Positions 56,038 to 64,000 of a DNA stretch of 64,000 bases are shown piece by piece (position 1 is the first letter of the stretch; each line of letters opens with the position of its first letter). The notes under the pieces were generated by a model. The model searched no databases. It saw only the letters and a program-made list of their open reading frames with translations, and had not been told where the DNA came from. Source of the stretch: Methanobacterium paludis (lineage in GTDB: Archaea; Methanobacteriota; Methanobacteria; Methanobacteriales; Methanobacteriaceae); contig NC_015574.1 of assembly GCF_000214725.1 (NCBI RefSeq), forward strand, positions 62,001-126,000, written 5' to 3'. Both the position numbers and the translations under genes were made by a program.

Positions 56038-59000
56038 ATGGGATATTTTGAGACTTTAGAAGAAGAAACACAGAAGCTGTATGATGTAGCAAGGCAGGCA
56101 AGACTTAAAGGGTATGATATTGAGTTAGAACCTGAAATACCCCTTGCAAAGGACCTTGCAGAGAGGGTTGAAGGGCTCGTCGGGCCGAAGGGCGTAGCAG
56201 CCAGGATAAAGGAGTTAGAGGATGATCTCTCTCGTGAGGAAGTGGCCTTCCAGATAGCCAGGGAAATCGTTACCACGCCTGATGAAGAAGGCAAAGAAGA
56301 CAGTATGGAGGTTAAGGAGCAGAAGTCAGATCAGGCAACAAGAACTGCACTGGCCATTTTAACAGAGGGGGTTGTTGCAGCTCCTCTTGAGGGAATAGCA
56401 AAGATTGAAATAAAGCAGAACTTTGACCAGGGACATTATTTAGCTGTGTACTTTGCAGGACCGATAAGAAGTGCTGGAGGAACTGCAGCTGCACTTGCAG
56501 TCCTTATAGGTGATTATATACGGATTTCTTTGGGGCTTGACCGGTACAAACCAACAGACGTTGAGATCGAAAGGTACGTTGAGGAGGTTGAGCTCTATGA
56601 ATCAGAGGTTACAAACCTCCAGTACTCCCCAAAGCCGGATGAAGTCAGGTTAACCATAAAAAATGTTCCTGTTGAGATAACAGGAGAAGCAACAGACAAG
56701 ATCGAGGTTTCAAACCGTGACCTTGAGAGGGTTGAGACCAACAACATACGGGGAGGAGCACTCCTTGCAATGGCAGAGGGAATTATACAGAAGGCCCCTA
56801 AAGTCATAAAATACGCCAGTAAACTTAAAATCGATGGATGGAATTGGCTTGAACAATTCTTGAAGGCCCCTGATTCAAAGAGTGATGAAGACTCTGGTAA
56901 AGTGGATGATAAGTACATGAGGGATATCATCGGCGGAAGACCAGTTTTAGCATACCCCAAGGCCAAGGGAGGTTTCAGATTAAGATACGGCAGATCAAGG
57001 AACACAGGACTTGCTGCAATGGGAGTACACCCATCCACCATGGAGATAGTTGGTTTCCTGGCGGTTGGAACCCAGATGAAAATAGAAAGGCCGGGTAAAG
57101 GAAATTGTGTGGTTCCATGTGACACCATAGAAGGCCCTATAGTGAAACTAAGAGATGGGAATGTTGTTAAGGTAAAATCAGCGGAACAAGGAAAGGAGCT
57201 AAAAAATCAGGTGGAGGAGATTCTATTTTTAGGAGATATGCTGGTAGCTTTTGGGGAATTCCTCAGAAACAACCATGTACTTTTGCCTGCAGGCTGGTGT
57301 GAAGAATGGTGGGTTCAGACCATTGAAAATTCACCAGAATATTCAGGAGAACTGGATCTTAAGTCCCTAGAAACAGATTCAATAAGTCCAAAAGAGGCCT
57401 TTGAATTATCAGAGAAATACAAGGTACCTCTGCACCCAGCTTACACATATTTTTACCACGATGTAACTCGAGAAGATATAAACAGGATTCAAGACAAATT
57501 GTACCAGAACATTGGTGATGAGGAAGATATAACCAATTTAAATTTGGAAAATGGTTTAATAATGGACCTATCTCCAGAAAAAAGAATTTTAGAGGTTATA
57601 GGGGTTCCTCATCGTGTAAAAGAGGATAAAATCATCATAGATACTGACGATGCATACGCACTCTTAAACACCTTAAGGGAACCTTTAAACCTCGAAGATG
57701 ATTTAGATACTGTTGAAGCCATAAATAAGGTTTCACGCGTTAAAATAATGGCTAAAGCCCCAACATATCTTGGTGGAAGGGTTGGAAGGCCTGAAAAGAG
57801 TAAAGAAAGAAAGATGAAGCCTGCTCCTCATTCACTTTTCCCAATAGGTATAAACGGCGGCAGCAGACGTAACATAATTGATGCCGCTAAAAAGGGTAAT
57901 ATAGTAGTTGACATTGCCCGTTGCAAGTGTACAAAATGTGGTGTAGGTTCAATGCAAGCTAAATGTCCTGTTTGCGGATCGAGGACTGTGCCAACAAGTT
58001 CCGGTAAGAAAAGGATAAACCTTGCAAGCATGCTGAAAAAGGCCTATGAAAACGTGGGTGTTCGCAGGCTCGACGAGATAAAGGGTGTGCAGGGAATGAT
58101 ATCTGAAGAAAAATTCCCAGAACCACTTGAAAAAGGAATATTAAGGGCTAAAAATGGTGTTTTTACATTTAAAGATGCTACAATAAGGCATGATTCAACT
58201 AATCTGCCTTTAACTCACTTTATACCTAAAGAAGTGGGCGTAACTCCTGAAAAACTCAGGCAACTTGGTTACACAGAGGACATCCATGGCCAGCCCATTG
58301 AAAACGACGATCAGATCGTTGAAATCAAAGTCCAGGACGTTGTGATCTCAGAAAACTGTGCAGAATATCTTATAAATGTTTCAAAATTTATAGATGACCT
58401 TCTTGAGAATTTCTACGAACTTGACAGGTTTTACAATGTAAAGACCAAGGAAGACCTGGTTGGGCAGCTGGTTGTTGGCCTTGCACCCCATACTTCAGCA
58501 GGAGTCCTGGGAAGAATTGTTGGATTTACAAAGGCATTATGTTGCTATGCCCATCCTTATTTCCATTCAGCTAAAAGGAGAAACTGTGACAGTGACGAAG
58601 ATTCCATAATGCTTTTAATGGATGCTCTTCTCAACTTTTCCAAGGTTTACCTTCCAAGCACACGTGGAGGTAAGATGGACGCTCCTCTGGTTTTATCATC
58701 CCGGATAGACCCGGAGGAAATAGATGATGAGTCCCACAACATAGATGCAATGTCGAGACTTCCAATGGAACTCTACGAAAAAACACTGAACTTTGAAAAG
58801 CCGTCTGATGTTCTTGACCTTGTGGACAATGTAAAGAAACGAATTGGAACTCCAGAACAATACCATGGACTTATATTTTCACACAACACTTCCAGCATAC
58901 ACAGCGGACCAAAACAATGTCTTTACAAGATGCTTCCAACCATGAAAGAGAAAGTAGAAGGTCAAATAAGTCTTGCTGAGGAAATAAGGGCTGTTGACCA

Positions 59001-59334
59001 GAGAGGTGTTGTAGAAGGTGTTTTAATGTCCCATTTCCTCCCGGATATGGCAGGAAATTTGAGGGCCTTCTCAAGGCAGAAGGTTCGCTGTCCCAAATGC
59101 AACAAAAAGTACAGAAGAATGCCTCTTTCAGGTGAGTGTACATGCGGTGGAAACCTTATATTGAGTATATCAAAGGGTTCTGTTATTAAGTACCTTGGAA
59201 TATCCAATGAACTAGCTAAGCGATATCCAATTGACCCTTATCTAGTTCAGAGGATAGAGCTCATTGAGTCAGGTATAAACTCGTTGTTTGAAAGTGATAA
59301 GTCCAAACAAAGTTCACTGGATGTTTTTTTATAA
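56038..59334 (+). CDS. polC: DNA polymerase D, large subunit (DP2)
   Basis: 1098 residues; DP2 is the catalytic subunit of the archaea-specific replicative polymerase. The catalytic Asp motif NCDSDEDSIMLL is present (about residues 852-863). Zinc sites: CKCTKCGVGSMQAKCPVCGS (about 624-643) and C-terminal CPKCNKKYRRMPLSGECTCGG (about 1018-1038). The FAGPIRSAGGTAAALAVL region (about 139-156) is strongly conserved. No intein interrupts it, although DP2 genes of many other euryarchaea have them. The small subunit DP1 (proofreading nuclease) is elsewhere. Monocistronic. Confidence 0.97.
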   Translation: MGYFETLEEETQKLYDVARQARLKGYDIELEPEIPLAKDLAERVEGLVGPKGVAARIKELEDDLSREEVAFQIAREIVTTPDEEGKEDSMEVKEQKSDQATRTALAILTEGVVAAPLEGIAKIEIKQNFDQGHYLAVYFAGPIRSAGGTAAALAVLIGDYIRISLGLDRYKPTDVEIERYVEEVELYESEVTNLQYSPKPDEVRLTIKNVPVEITGEATDKIEVSNRDLERVETNNIRGGALLAMAEGIIQKAPKVIKYASKLKIDGWNWLEQFLKAPDSKSDEDSGKVDDKYMRDIIGGRPVLAYPKAKGGFRLRYGRSRNTGLAAMGVHPSTMEIVGFLAVGTQMKIERPGKGNCVVPCDTIEGPIVKLRDGNVVKVKSAEQGKELKNQVEEILFLGDMLVAFGEFLRNNHVLLPAGWCEEWWVQTIENSPEYSGELDLKSLETDSISPKEAFELSEKYKVPLHPAYTYFYHDVTREDINRIQDKLYQNIGDEEDITNLNLENGLIMDLSPEKRILEVIGVPHRVKEDKIIIDTDDAYALLNTLREPLNLEDDLDTVEAINKVSRVKIMAKAPTYLGGRVGRPEKSKERKMKPAPHSLFPIGINGGSRRNIIDAAKKGNIVVDIARCKCTKCGVGSMQAKCPVCGSRTVPTSSGKKRINLASMLKKAYENVGVRRLDEIKGVQGMISEEKFPEPLEKGILRAKNGVFTFKDATIRHDSTNLPLTHFIPKEVGVTPEKLRQLGYTEDIHGQPIENDDQIVEIKVQDVVISENCAEYLINVSKFIDDLLENFYELDRFYNVKTKEDLVGQLVVGLAPHTSAGVLGRIVGFTKALCCYAHPYFHSAKRRNCDSDEDSIMLLMDALLNFSKVYLPSTRGGKMDAPLVLSSRIDPEEIDDESHNIDAMSRLPMELYEKTLNFEKPSDVLDLVDNVKKRIGTPEQYHGLIFSHNTSSIHSGPKQCLYKMLPTMKEKVEGQISLAEEIRAVDQRGVVEGVLMSHFLPDMAGNLRAFSRQKVRCPKCNKKYRRMPLSGECTCGGNLILSISKGSVIKYLGISNELAKRYPIDPYLVQRIELIESGINSLFESDKSKQSSLDVFL

Positions 59335-59485
59335 AAATTTTTTGGAAGATCAATTTTAAAAGGTTGCTAATTCAAGGTGTAAATCCCTTGAATTTTTGTT
59401 TTTGAATAGATTTTTGAATAGATTTTCGAATGATTTAAATTCCTTAAAAATTAGAATATAATGTAACTAAGCGATAGGTGTTATG

Positions 59486-61822
59486 ATGAGGGAAGACTTA
59501 AAGAGGCAAGATTTAGAAATGGAGGATGTGCGAGTCATGGCGGCACTTCCTACCAAGGCACAGACGTGTGTCATTAAAAATAATGGAATATTTGAAAGAT
59601 TCAGCCATGAAAAAATAGTCAAATCCTGTTTGATGGTTGGGGCTCCGCTCTGGGCTTCTGAAAAGATTTCATCAAGAGTGGCCACCACTGCTTACGATGG
59701 TATATCCACAGCAGAGATCAAGATGCTGGTGTACGATCAGCTCAAAAGGGTCGACAGGAAAATTGCTGATAAGTATAAGGCAGCCAACACCATGCGGGTC
59801 AGGACATCAAGGGACACCATTGAACCTTTTGATCAAAGGAAGATAGAAAAAACCCTGATCGTTGAAACAGAAGCCTCAGGAGAAGTGGCACGGAAAATAG
59901 CAACCCAGGTCTGGAAAGAGCTTAAAAAACTGGATGTTGAGTATTTAACAGCTCCTATGATAAGGGAGATCGTGAACACAAAGCTCGTGGAAAACGGTTT
60001 TGAAACTCTCAGACGAAAATACACAAGGCTTGGTATACCTGTCTACAACATAACCAACCTCATAAAAAATGGATCAAGGGACAACGCCAACATGTTACAC
60101 AACCCTGAAACAGTTCACAAGTACGTTGCAGACGAGGCCCTTAAACAATACGCACTACTAAGTCTCCCAGATGAGCTTGCAGACGCACATATGAGCGGGG
60201 ACATACACATACACGACCTTGAATTCTTCTCAGGACGTCCTTTAAACTGTTTGCAGCATGATCTGAGGGCGTTCATAAAACACGGTCTTAAGGTAGACGG
60301 TACAGGGGATCACACATCCATTGCAGGAGCACCAAAACATATAGGAACCCTTATGAACCACACCGGGGAGATAATGCTGGCAGCACAGCAGAACATGAGT
60401 GGTGGCCAGTCAATGAGCCTCTGGAACGTTTTTGTAGCACCATTTGCCGCAGGGCTTTCCTACGATGAAATAAAACAGGCAGTTCAGATGCTTATATACA
60501 ACCTGAACATGGCATACGCTGCAAGGGGATCACAGGTACCATTCACATCAATGAACCTTGAATTCACAGTTCCAGACTTCCTTAAAAACGAACCAGCCTA
60601 CGGACCTGGAGGTAAAGTTGTAGGGGTTTACGGTGATTTTGAGAGAGAAACAAGAGCACTTCAAAGGGCATTTACAGAAGAGCTTTTAAAAGGTGATTCC
60701 GATGGAAAACCCCACCTATTCCCAAACACCATCTACATGTTAAGGAAGGAAGTGCTTAAAAGTGAATTTGAAGACGATATAAGGTTAGTCCACGAACTTT
60801 CAGCCAAGTACGGAACATCCTACTTCGTCAACATGCTTCCAAAGTACAGGGGAAACATGGCCAACTACATGGGATGCAGAACCCAGCTGAACGATAACTG
60901 GACTGGAGACTGGTCAAAAGACTGCCTCAGGACAGGAAACCTGGCATACGTGACCTTGAACCTTCCAAGAATAGCCTACAACTCAAGTAGCGATGATGAT
61001 GTCTTTGAATACCTTGATTCTTATATGGGGCTGGCAGAAAAGGTTTTAATGCTCCGTAGGAAACAGGGAATGCATTGTCTTGATGATTACAATCTTCTGC
61101 CATTCTTAACCCAGGATATAGATGGAGAACCATATTATAATGTTGACAACTCAACCCTATCCTTCGGATTTGTGGGATTAAACGAGATGCTGCTTTCCCA
61201 CTGTGGAGCTGGAATTCAAGATGATAACGCCCGTAAATTCGGGTTAGACGTTGTAAAGTATATCAATAAAAGGGCAGACGAGCTTAAAAAAGAAACTGGT
61301 TTAAGATGGAGCGTTCTTCAGACACCTGCAGAATCAACAGCATACAGGTTTGCAATGCTTGATAAGGAAAGATTCGGGGACAAAGCCATAACCCAGGGAG
61401 ATAAAAGTGCATACTACTACACCAACTCATCCCACGTCCCTGTAAATGCAGATGTACTGCTTCCAGAGAAGATCAGGATAGAAGAGAAATTCCACCCATT
61501 AACACTTGGAGGTCATATATTCCACGCATTCATGGGAGAATCCTATGCAGACCCTGACGCACTCATGAGCCTTACAAATAAAATAACCAAAAACTCAGAC
61601 ATAGGATTTTGGGCCTACAGCTCAGCACTCAGCTTCTGCATGAAGTGTAAAAGTCTTATGAAAGGTTTACAGGATAAATGTGCAACTTGTGGAGAAGAAA
61701 CAGAAGTTGAATGGTACGACAGGATAACAGGCTACGTACAGCAGGTTGGTCATTCCAAATCAGCTTCAGGCGGATGGAATCCTGGTAAGATGCAGGAGTT
61801 AAGGGATAGGAAACGGTTCTAA
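59486..61822 (+). CDS. nrdD: Anaerobic (class III) ribonucleoside-triphosphate reductase
   Basis: 778 residues from ATG 59486 (SD AGGTG five bases upstream; ATG 59483 is too close, and ATG 59537 after GGAGG is a further option). It reduces NTPs to dNTPs with a glycyl radical made by NrdG, absent here. Two ATP-cone domains are stacked (about 28-105 and 106-185), for allosteric control. The core has HIHDLEFFSGRPLNC, then the Cys residues of the active barrel. The C-terminus has a zinc Cys4 site (CMKCKS and CATCG) and the glycyl-radical region RITGYVQ (Gly about 750). Formate or thiol is the likely reductant, undetermined. Confidence 0.95.
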   Translation: MREDLKRQDLEMEDVRVMAALPTKAQTCVIKNNGIFERFSHEKIVKSCLMVGAPLWASEKISSRVATTAYDGISTAEIKMLVYDQLKRVDRKIADKYKAANTMRVRTSRDTIEPFDQRKIEKTLIVETEASGEVARKIATQVWKELKKLDVEYLTAPMIREIVNTKLVENGFETLRRKYTRLGIPVYNITNLIKNGSRDNANMLHNPETVHKYVADEALKQYALLSLPDELADAHMSGDIHIHDLEFFSGRPLNCLQHDLRAFIKHGLKVDGTGDHTSIAGAPKHIGTLMNHTGEIMLAAQQNMSGGQSMSLWNVFVAPFAAGLSYDEIKQAVQMLIYNLNMAYAARGSQVPFTSMNLEFTVPDFLKNEPAYGPGGKVVGVYGDFERETRALQRAFTEELLKGDSDGKPHLFPNTIYMLRKEVLKSEFEDDIRLVHELSAKYGTSYFVNMLPKYRGNMANYMGCRTQLNDNWTGDWSKDCLRTGNLAYVTLNLPRIAYNSSSDDDVFEYLDSYMGLAEKVLMLRRKQGMHCLDDYNLLPFLTQDIDGEPYYNVDNSTLSFGFVGLNEMLLSHCGAGIQDDNARKFGLDVVKYINKRADELKKETGLRWSVLQTPAESTAYRFAMLDKERFGDKAITQGDKSAYYYTNSSHVPVNADVLLPEKIRIEEKFHPLTLGGHIFHAFMGESYADPDALMSLTNKITKNSDIGFWAYSSALSFCMKCKSLMKGLQDKCATCGEETEVEWYDRITGYVQQVGHSKSASGGWNPGKMQELRDRKRF

Positions 61823-61911
61823 ATCTCTTTATTAATTATTTTTTTTCATTTTAATTTATTACGTTAACCTAAAATTTTAATTGATAAATAATTATTATTT
61901 GGAGTGATGTT

Positions 61912-62763
61912 ATGGAATCATTTTCTCAAAGAAATGGATTTAAACCTATTAAAAATAGTTTACAAATAAATTCAATGGATAATGATTTGAAGACGGGTCT
62001 TTGGAATGCTTTTTATGAAGTTTATGTTTTGAAATTTAATGATGAATTCCATGATTTTCTAAAAGAAAAGATATGGGTAGAATACTTCAAGTACCCTCGT
62101 GATGAATTTGTAAGGTATCCTGAGGAGTATTACAGTGATGAATGTTATGATCAGATAAGAAATCATTTTTTGGACTTGGAAGATGATGAATTTTATGAAA
62201 TTTGCGATTTAATGGAATTTATAGTTCATGTTTACCCAGTTGATGCGGTCAATGAAGCATTCATGGATAAATGTAATGAAGTTTTAAAGAGAGAATTATC
62301 TGCTTATCGTTTTGTGGGTGGAAAACTCATTAAAATAACTTCAGAAGAAGAAATAGGAGAAATAGAAGAGGCATTAGAAGAAGCTCCTAATCCAATTAGT
62401 ATCCATTTAAAAGAAGCATTAGATTTACTTTCAGATAGAAGATCTCCGAATTACAGAAATTCCATTAAAGAATCAATAAGTGCTGTTGAGTCTATTTGTA
62501 AAATGATAACAGAGGAACCTAAAGGAACTTTAGGAAGATGCCTAAACAGAATAGGGAATAAAGTAGAATTGCATCCTGATTTAAGGGATGCATTTAAAAA
62601 TTTGTATGGATATACGTCTGATTCTAATGGAATAAGACATGCTCTAATGGATGAACCCAATTTAGATTTTGAAGATGCAAAATTTATGTTGGTTTCATGT
62701 TCTGCGTTTACTAATTATCTGATTTCAAAAGCATCTAAATCTGGTATAGACCTTAAAATTTAG
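61912..62763 (+). CDS. AbiJ-NTD4-like abortive-infection protein with HEPN-like C-terminus
   Basis: 283 residues, strong SD (GGAGTGAT). The N-terminal domain (about 1-130) starts MESFSQRNGFKPIKNSLQIN and contains the LWNAFYEVY helix, matching the AbiJ_NTD4 family used in phage-defence proteins. The linker (about 131-160) reads AYRFVGGKLIKITSEEE. The C-terminal helical domain (about 163-283) contains an N-G-I-R-H-A (239-244) motif, similar to the GIRHA/RxxxxH of HEPN-type RNases. Function is inferred: RNA cleavage leading to dormancy on phage infection. It is single, with no toxin or antitoxin partner visible. Base composition is lower in GC than its neighbours nrdD and the UGSC-like gene. Confidence 0.65.
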   Translation: MESFSQRNGFKPIKNSLQINSMDNDLKTGLWNAFYEVYVLKFNDEFHDFLKEKIWVEYFKYPRDEFVRYPEEYYSDECYDQIRNHFLDLEDDEFYEICDLMEFIVHVYPVDAVNEAFMDKCNEVLKRELSAYRFVGGKLIKITSEEEIGEIEEALEEAPNPISIHLKEALDLLSDRRSPNYRNSIKESISAVESICKMITEEPKGTLGRCLNRIGNKVELHPDLRDAFKNLYGYTSDSNGIRHALMDEPNLDFEDAKFMLVSCSAFTNYLISKASKSGIDLKI

Positions 62764-62862
62764 TCTTTTTTTATTTTTTTAACATTATGATTCAAAGATA
62801 AGCTATCCAAACTAACGAACTTTTTTTCATGTAACTTAGTGATGAACCTTGAGTGTGGGGGT

Positions 62863-64000
62863 TCATAAACCCTGAAACTCCCTGATTGAATGGACAGGAT
62901 CTCCATTTTTAAGGGTTAATGGCATTGTTACAGATTCCGATGATGTTCCAAACCCATGTGCAATCATTGTGTGCCTTCCAGCCCCACCAGCCACAACCAG
63001 GACAACATCCCCTGGCGAACGGGTTATTCTCACATCATCTCCAACAATCCAATCTTTATCAAGCTTCCTGCCTCCACGATCTGCAAGCTCAACAGGTACA
63101 GCTGCATTTTCATGGATGTAATTTTCAACATCCGTCCTGTCCCAGCCGTCGCCTGCAACAGTTTCTGCGTGCTCTGGACTCATCACAACCAGGATCTCAC
63201 CGGGCACATGGCTGTTGTTGCAGCCGGCAGTAGATGCTGTATGCACGATTGTATCCAGAAGGTCTTCAGCTGTACTGCTCCGATGGTCGTTCACATTCTG
63301 GGGTGCTTCAACTGCCATAACAGTGACCGTGCTAGTTTCAACATCAAAACCACGTTCCACATGCAAAGGTTTCCATGGACTTTCAGATTCTGCCTCTGCA
63401 AATGCGTAGCTGTACTTGGCAGGCGATCCCATGGTTGCATGGTCTCCTATGCCAGGCACGGCACCGCCGATGTTCATGAGACATAGCCTTAAAGCACGTC
63501 CAATGGTTGCATTGGCAATGTTACCTGGGCCTAGACATCCGGCCCCACTGTTTACGGCCAATTCACGGGATACTGGTCCGTTGAGGAGGGTGCACACTGC
63601 AACTGGGTGGGTGGTTGCGTTAACTCCGGGAAGGTTGAATTTTTCCTGTGAAACTGCTTCCACAGCTTTTTGAACTATCGGCGTAAATGAGGGGATGCAG
63701 CCTGCCATCACAGAGTTTACCGCTATTTTTTCAACCGTTGCCTTACCTCTCTTTGGTGGCAGAACTGCTATGACATCATCTGATTTTCTGTCAGTATAAC
63801 CGAGGAATTTCTGCACTCTTGCCTTTGTTGGGGGAATGATTGGAAGCCCATCTGTTATTTTTCTCATATAAAAGTCGTTGTTGGTTTTTTCAATATCGGG
63901 GTCGACAAAAACTTCAAAGTCGCTTTCATGGGCGCTGCATAAACGTTCATTACTTATTTTGGGGTTTTTTTTGTTTTCTCCACAACCTTCCCCTATGAGA
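62863..64000 (-). CDS. UGSC-like protein of unknown function, 5' end beyond the window
   Basis: The frame is open from the right edge of the window; reading in, it starts ...[15 protein letters not shown] then [20 protein letters not shown], before [18 protein letters not shown] at 63867, so an ATG at 63867 would wrongly remove a conserved N-terminus. Visible residues number about 379. Features: [56 protein letters not shown] and [13 protein letters not shown]. Its closest resemblance that I recall is to the UGSC (seleno)protein family, with Cys in place of selenocysteine; substrate and reaction are unknown. It lies convergent to the AbiJ-like gene. Confidence 0.45.
   Translation of the reverse strand, partial: LIGEGCGENKKNPKISNERLCSAHESDFEVFVDPDIEKTNNDFYMRKITDGLPIIPPTKARVQKFLGYTDRKSDDVIAVLPPKRGKATVEKIAVNSVMAGCIPSFTPIVQKAVEAVSQEKFNLPGVNATTHPVAVCTLLNGPVSRELAVNSGAGCLGPGNIANATIGRALRLCLMNIGGAVPGIGDHATMGSPAKYSYAFAEAESESPWKPLHVERGFDVETSTVTVMAVEAPQNVNDHRSSTAEDLLDTIVHTASTAGCNNSHVPGEILVVMSPEHAETVAGDGWDRTDVENYIHENAAVPVELADRGGRKLDKDWIVGDDVRITRSPGDVVLVVAGGAGRHTMIAHGFGTSSESVTMPLTLKNGDPVHSIREFQGL

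Noticed and set aside
56038..61822. Inteins in polC or nrdD
   Set aside because: Both proteins run at family length through their conserved active-site motifs with no intein-like block or C-terminal His-Asn splice junction.

Overview
The window looks like a stretch of chromosome from a hydrogenotrophic methanogen of the order Methanobacteriales, most likely genus Methanobacterium. The support is the gene content: O-phosphoseryl-tRNA synthetase (SepS), the F430 enzyme CfbD, a coenzyme F390 synthetase, the thiol:fumarate reductase subunit TfrA, the large subunit of archaeal DNA polymerase D, an archaeal LeuS and TruD, and a multi-cluster polyferredoxin. Intergenic DNA is very AT-rich. Many genes carry GGTGATC- or GGAGG-type Shine-Dalgarno sites, and TATA boxes of the TTTATATA kind are visible. 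I see no rRNA, insertion sequence, CRISPR array or intein, and only one tRNA.

Layout. 1-2 kb: the end of a polyferredoxin gene and a short TiaS-like protein. 2.3-9.1 kb: a surface and energy-coupling cluster, made of a giant DUF3344/PKD/chitobiase-like/beta-propeller/Ig-like secreted protein, a DUF11 surface protein with a C-terminal membrane anchor, a MotA/TolQ/ExbB-type channel and a DUF2149 protein that resembles ExbD. 9.4-21.4 kb: mostly housekeeping and cofactor genes (sepS, tfrA, tRNA-Arg, a PAP2-like membrane protein, a pilin-like protein, a PurM-like protein, hisH, a nucleotidyltransferase-cupin fusion, cfbD, a secreted M14-like protein, sfsA). 21.4-31.3 kb: a tandem repeat derived from the end of sfsA, a P-type ATPase of Na,K-ATPase-like type, a COG2509 flavoprotein, small proteins, a YchF-like GTPase, cbiE, a frameshifted cupin gene and a Get3/ArsA ATPase.

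31.5-34.3 kb is an arsenic module (arsC divergent from arsR-acr3) followed by gene debris, including what looks like the tail of a restriction-modification gene. 34.9-46.6 kb is core metabolism and translation (nadE, cutA, leuS, a FAH-family hydrolase, hisG, a SAH/MTA deaminase with an HAD phosphatase, F390 synthetase, truD). 46.6-53.3 kb holds small metal-binding proteins, an amidohydrolase, three tandem DUF5518 membrane proteins, the small subunit of phosphomevalonate dehydratase and two paralogous triple-repeat membrane proteins. 53.8-64 kb holds purB, a Sec61-beta gene, polC, anaerobic ribonucleotide reductase nrdD, an AbiJ-like defence gene and a UGSC-like gene cut by the window edge.

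The most unusual content is the 2.3-9.1 kb cluster. An ExbB-like channel and an ExbD-like partner sit beside two large cell-surface proteins in an organism that should have no outer membrane, suggesting an ion-gradient-driven device acting on the cell surface or pseudomurein wall. Second-tier items are the secreted M14-like putative peptidase, the Na,K-ATPase-like pump, the paired triple-repeat membrane proteins and the AbiJ-like gene.
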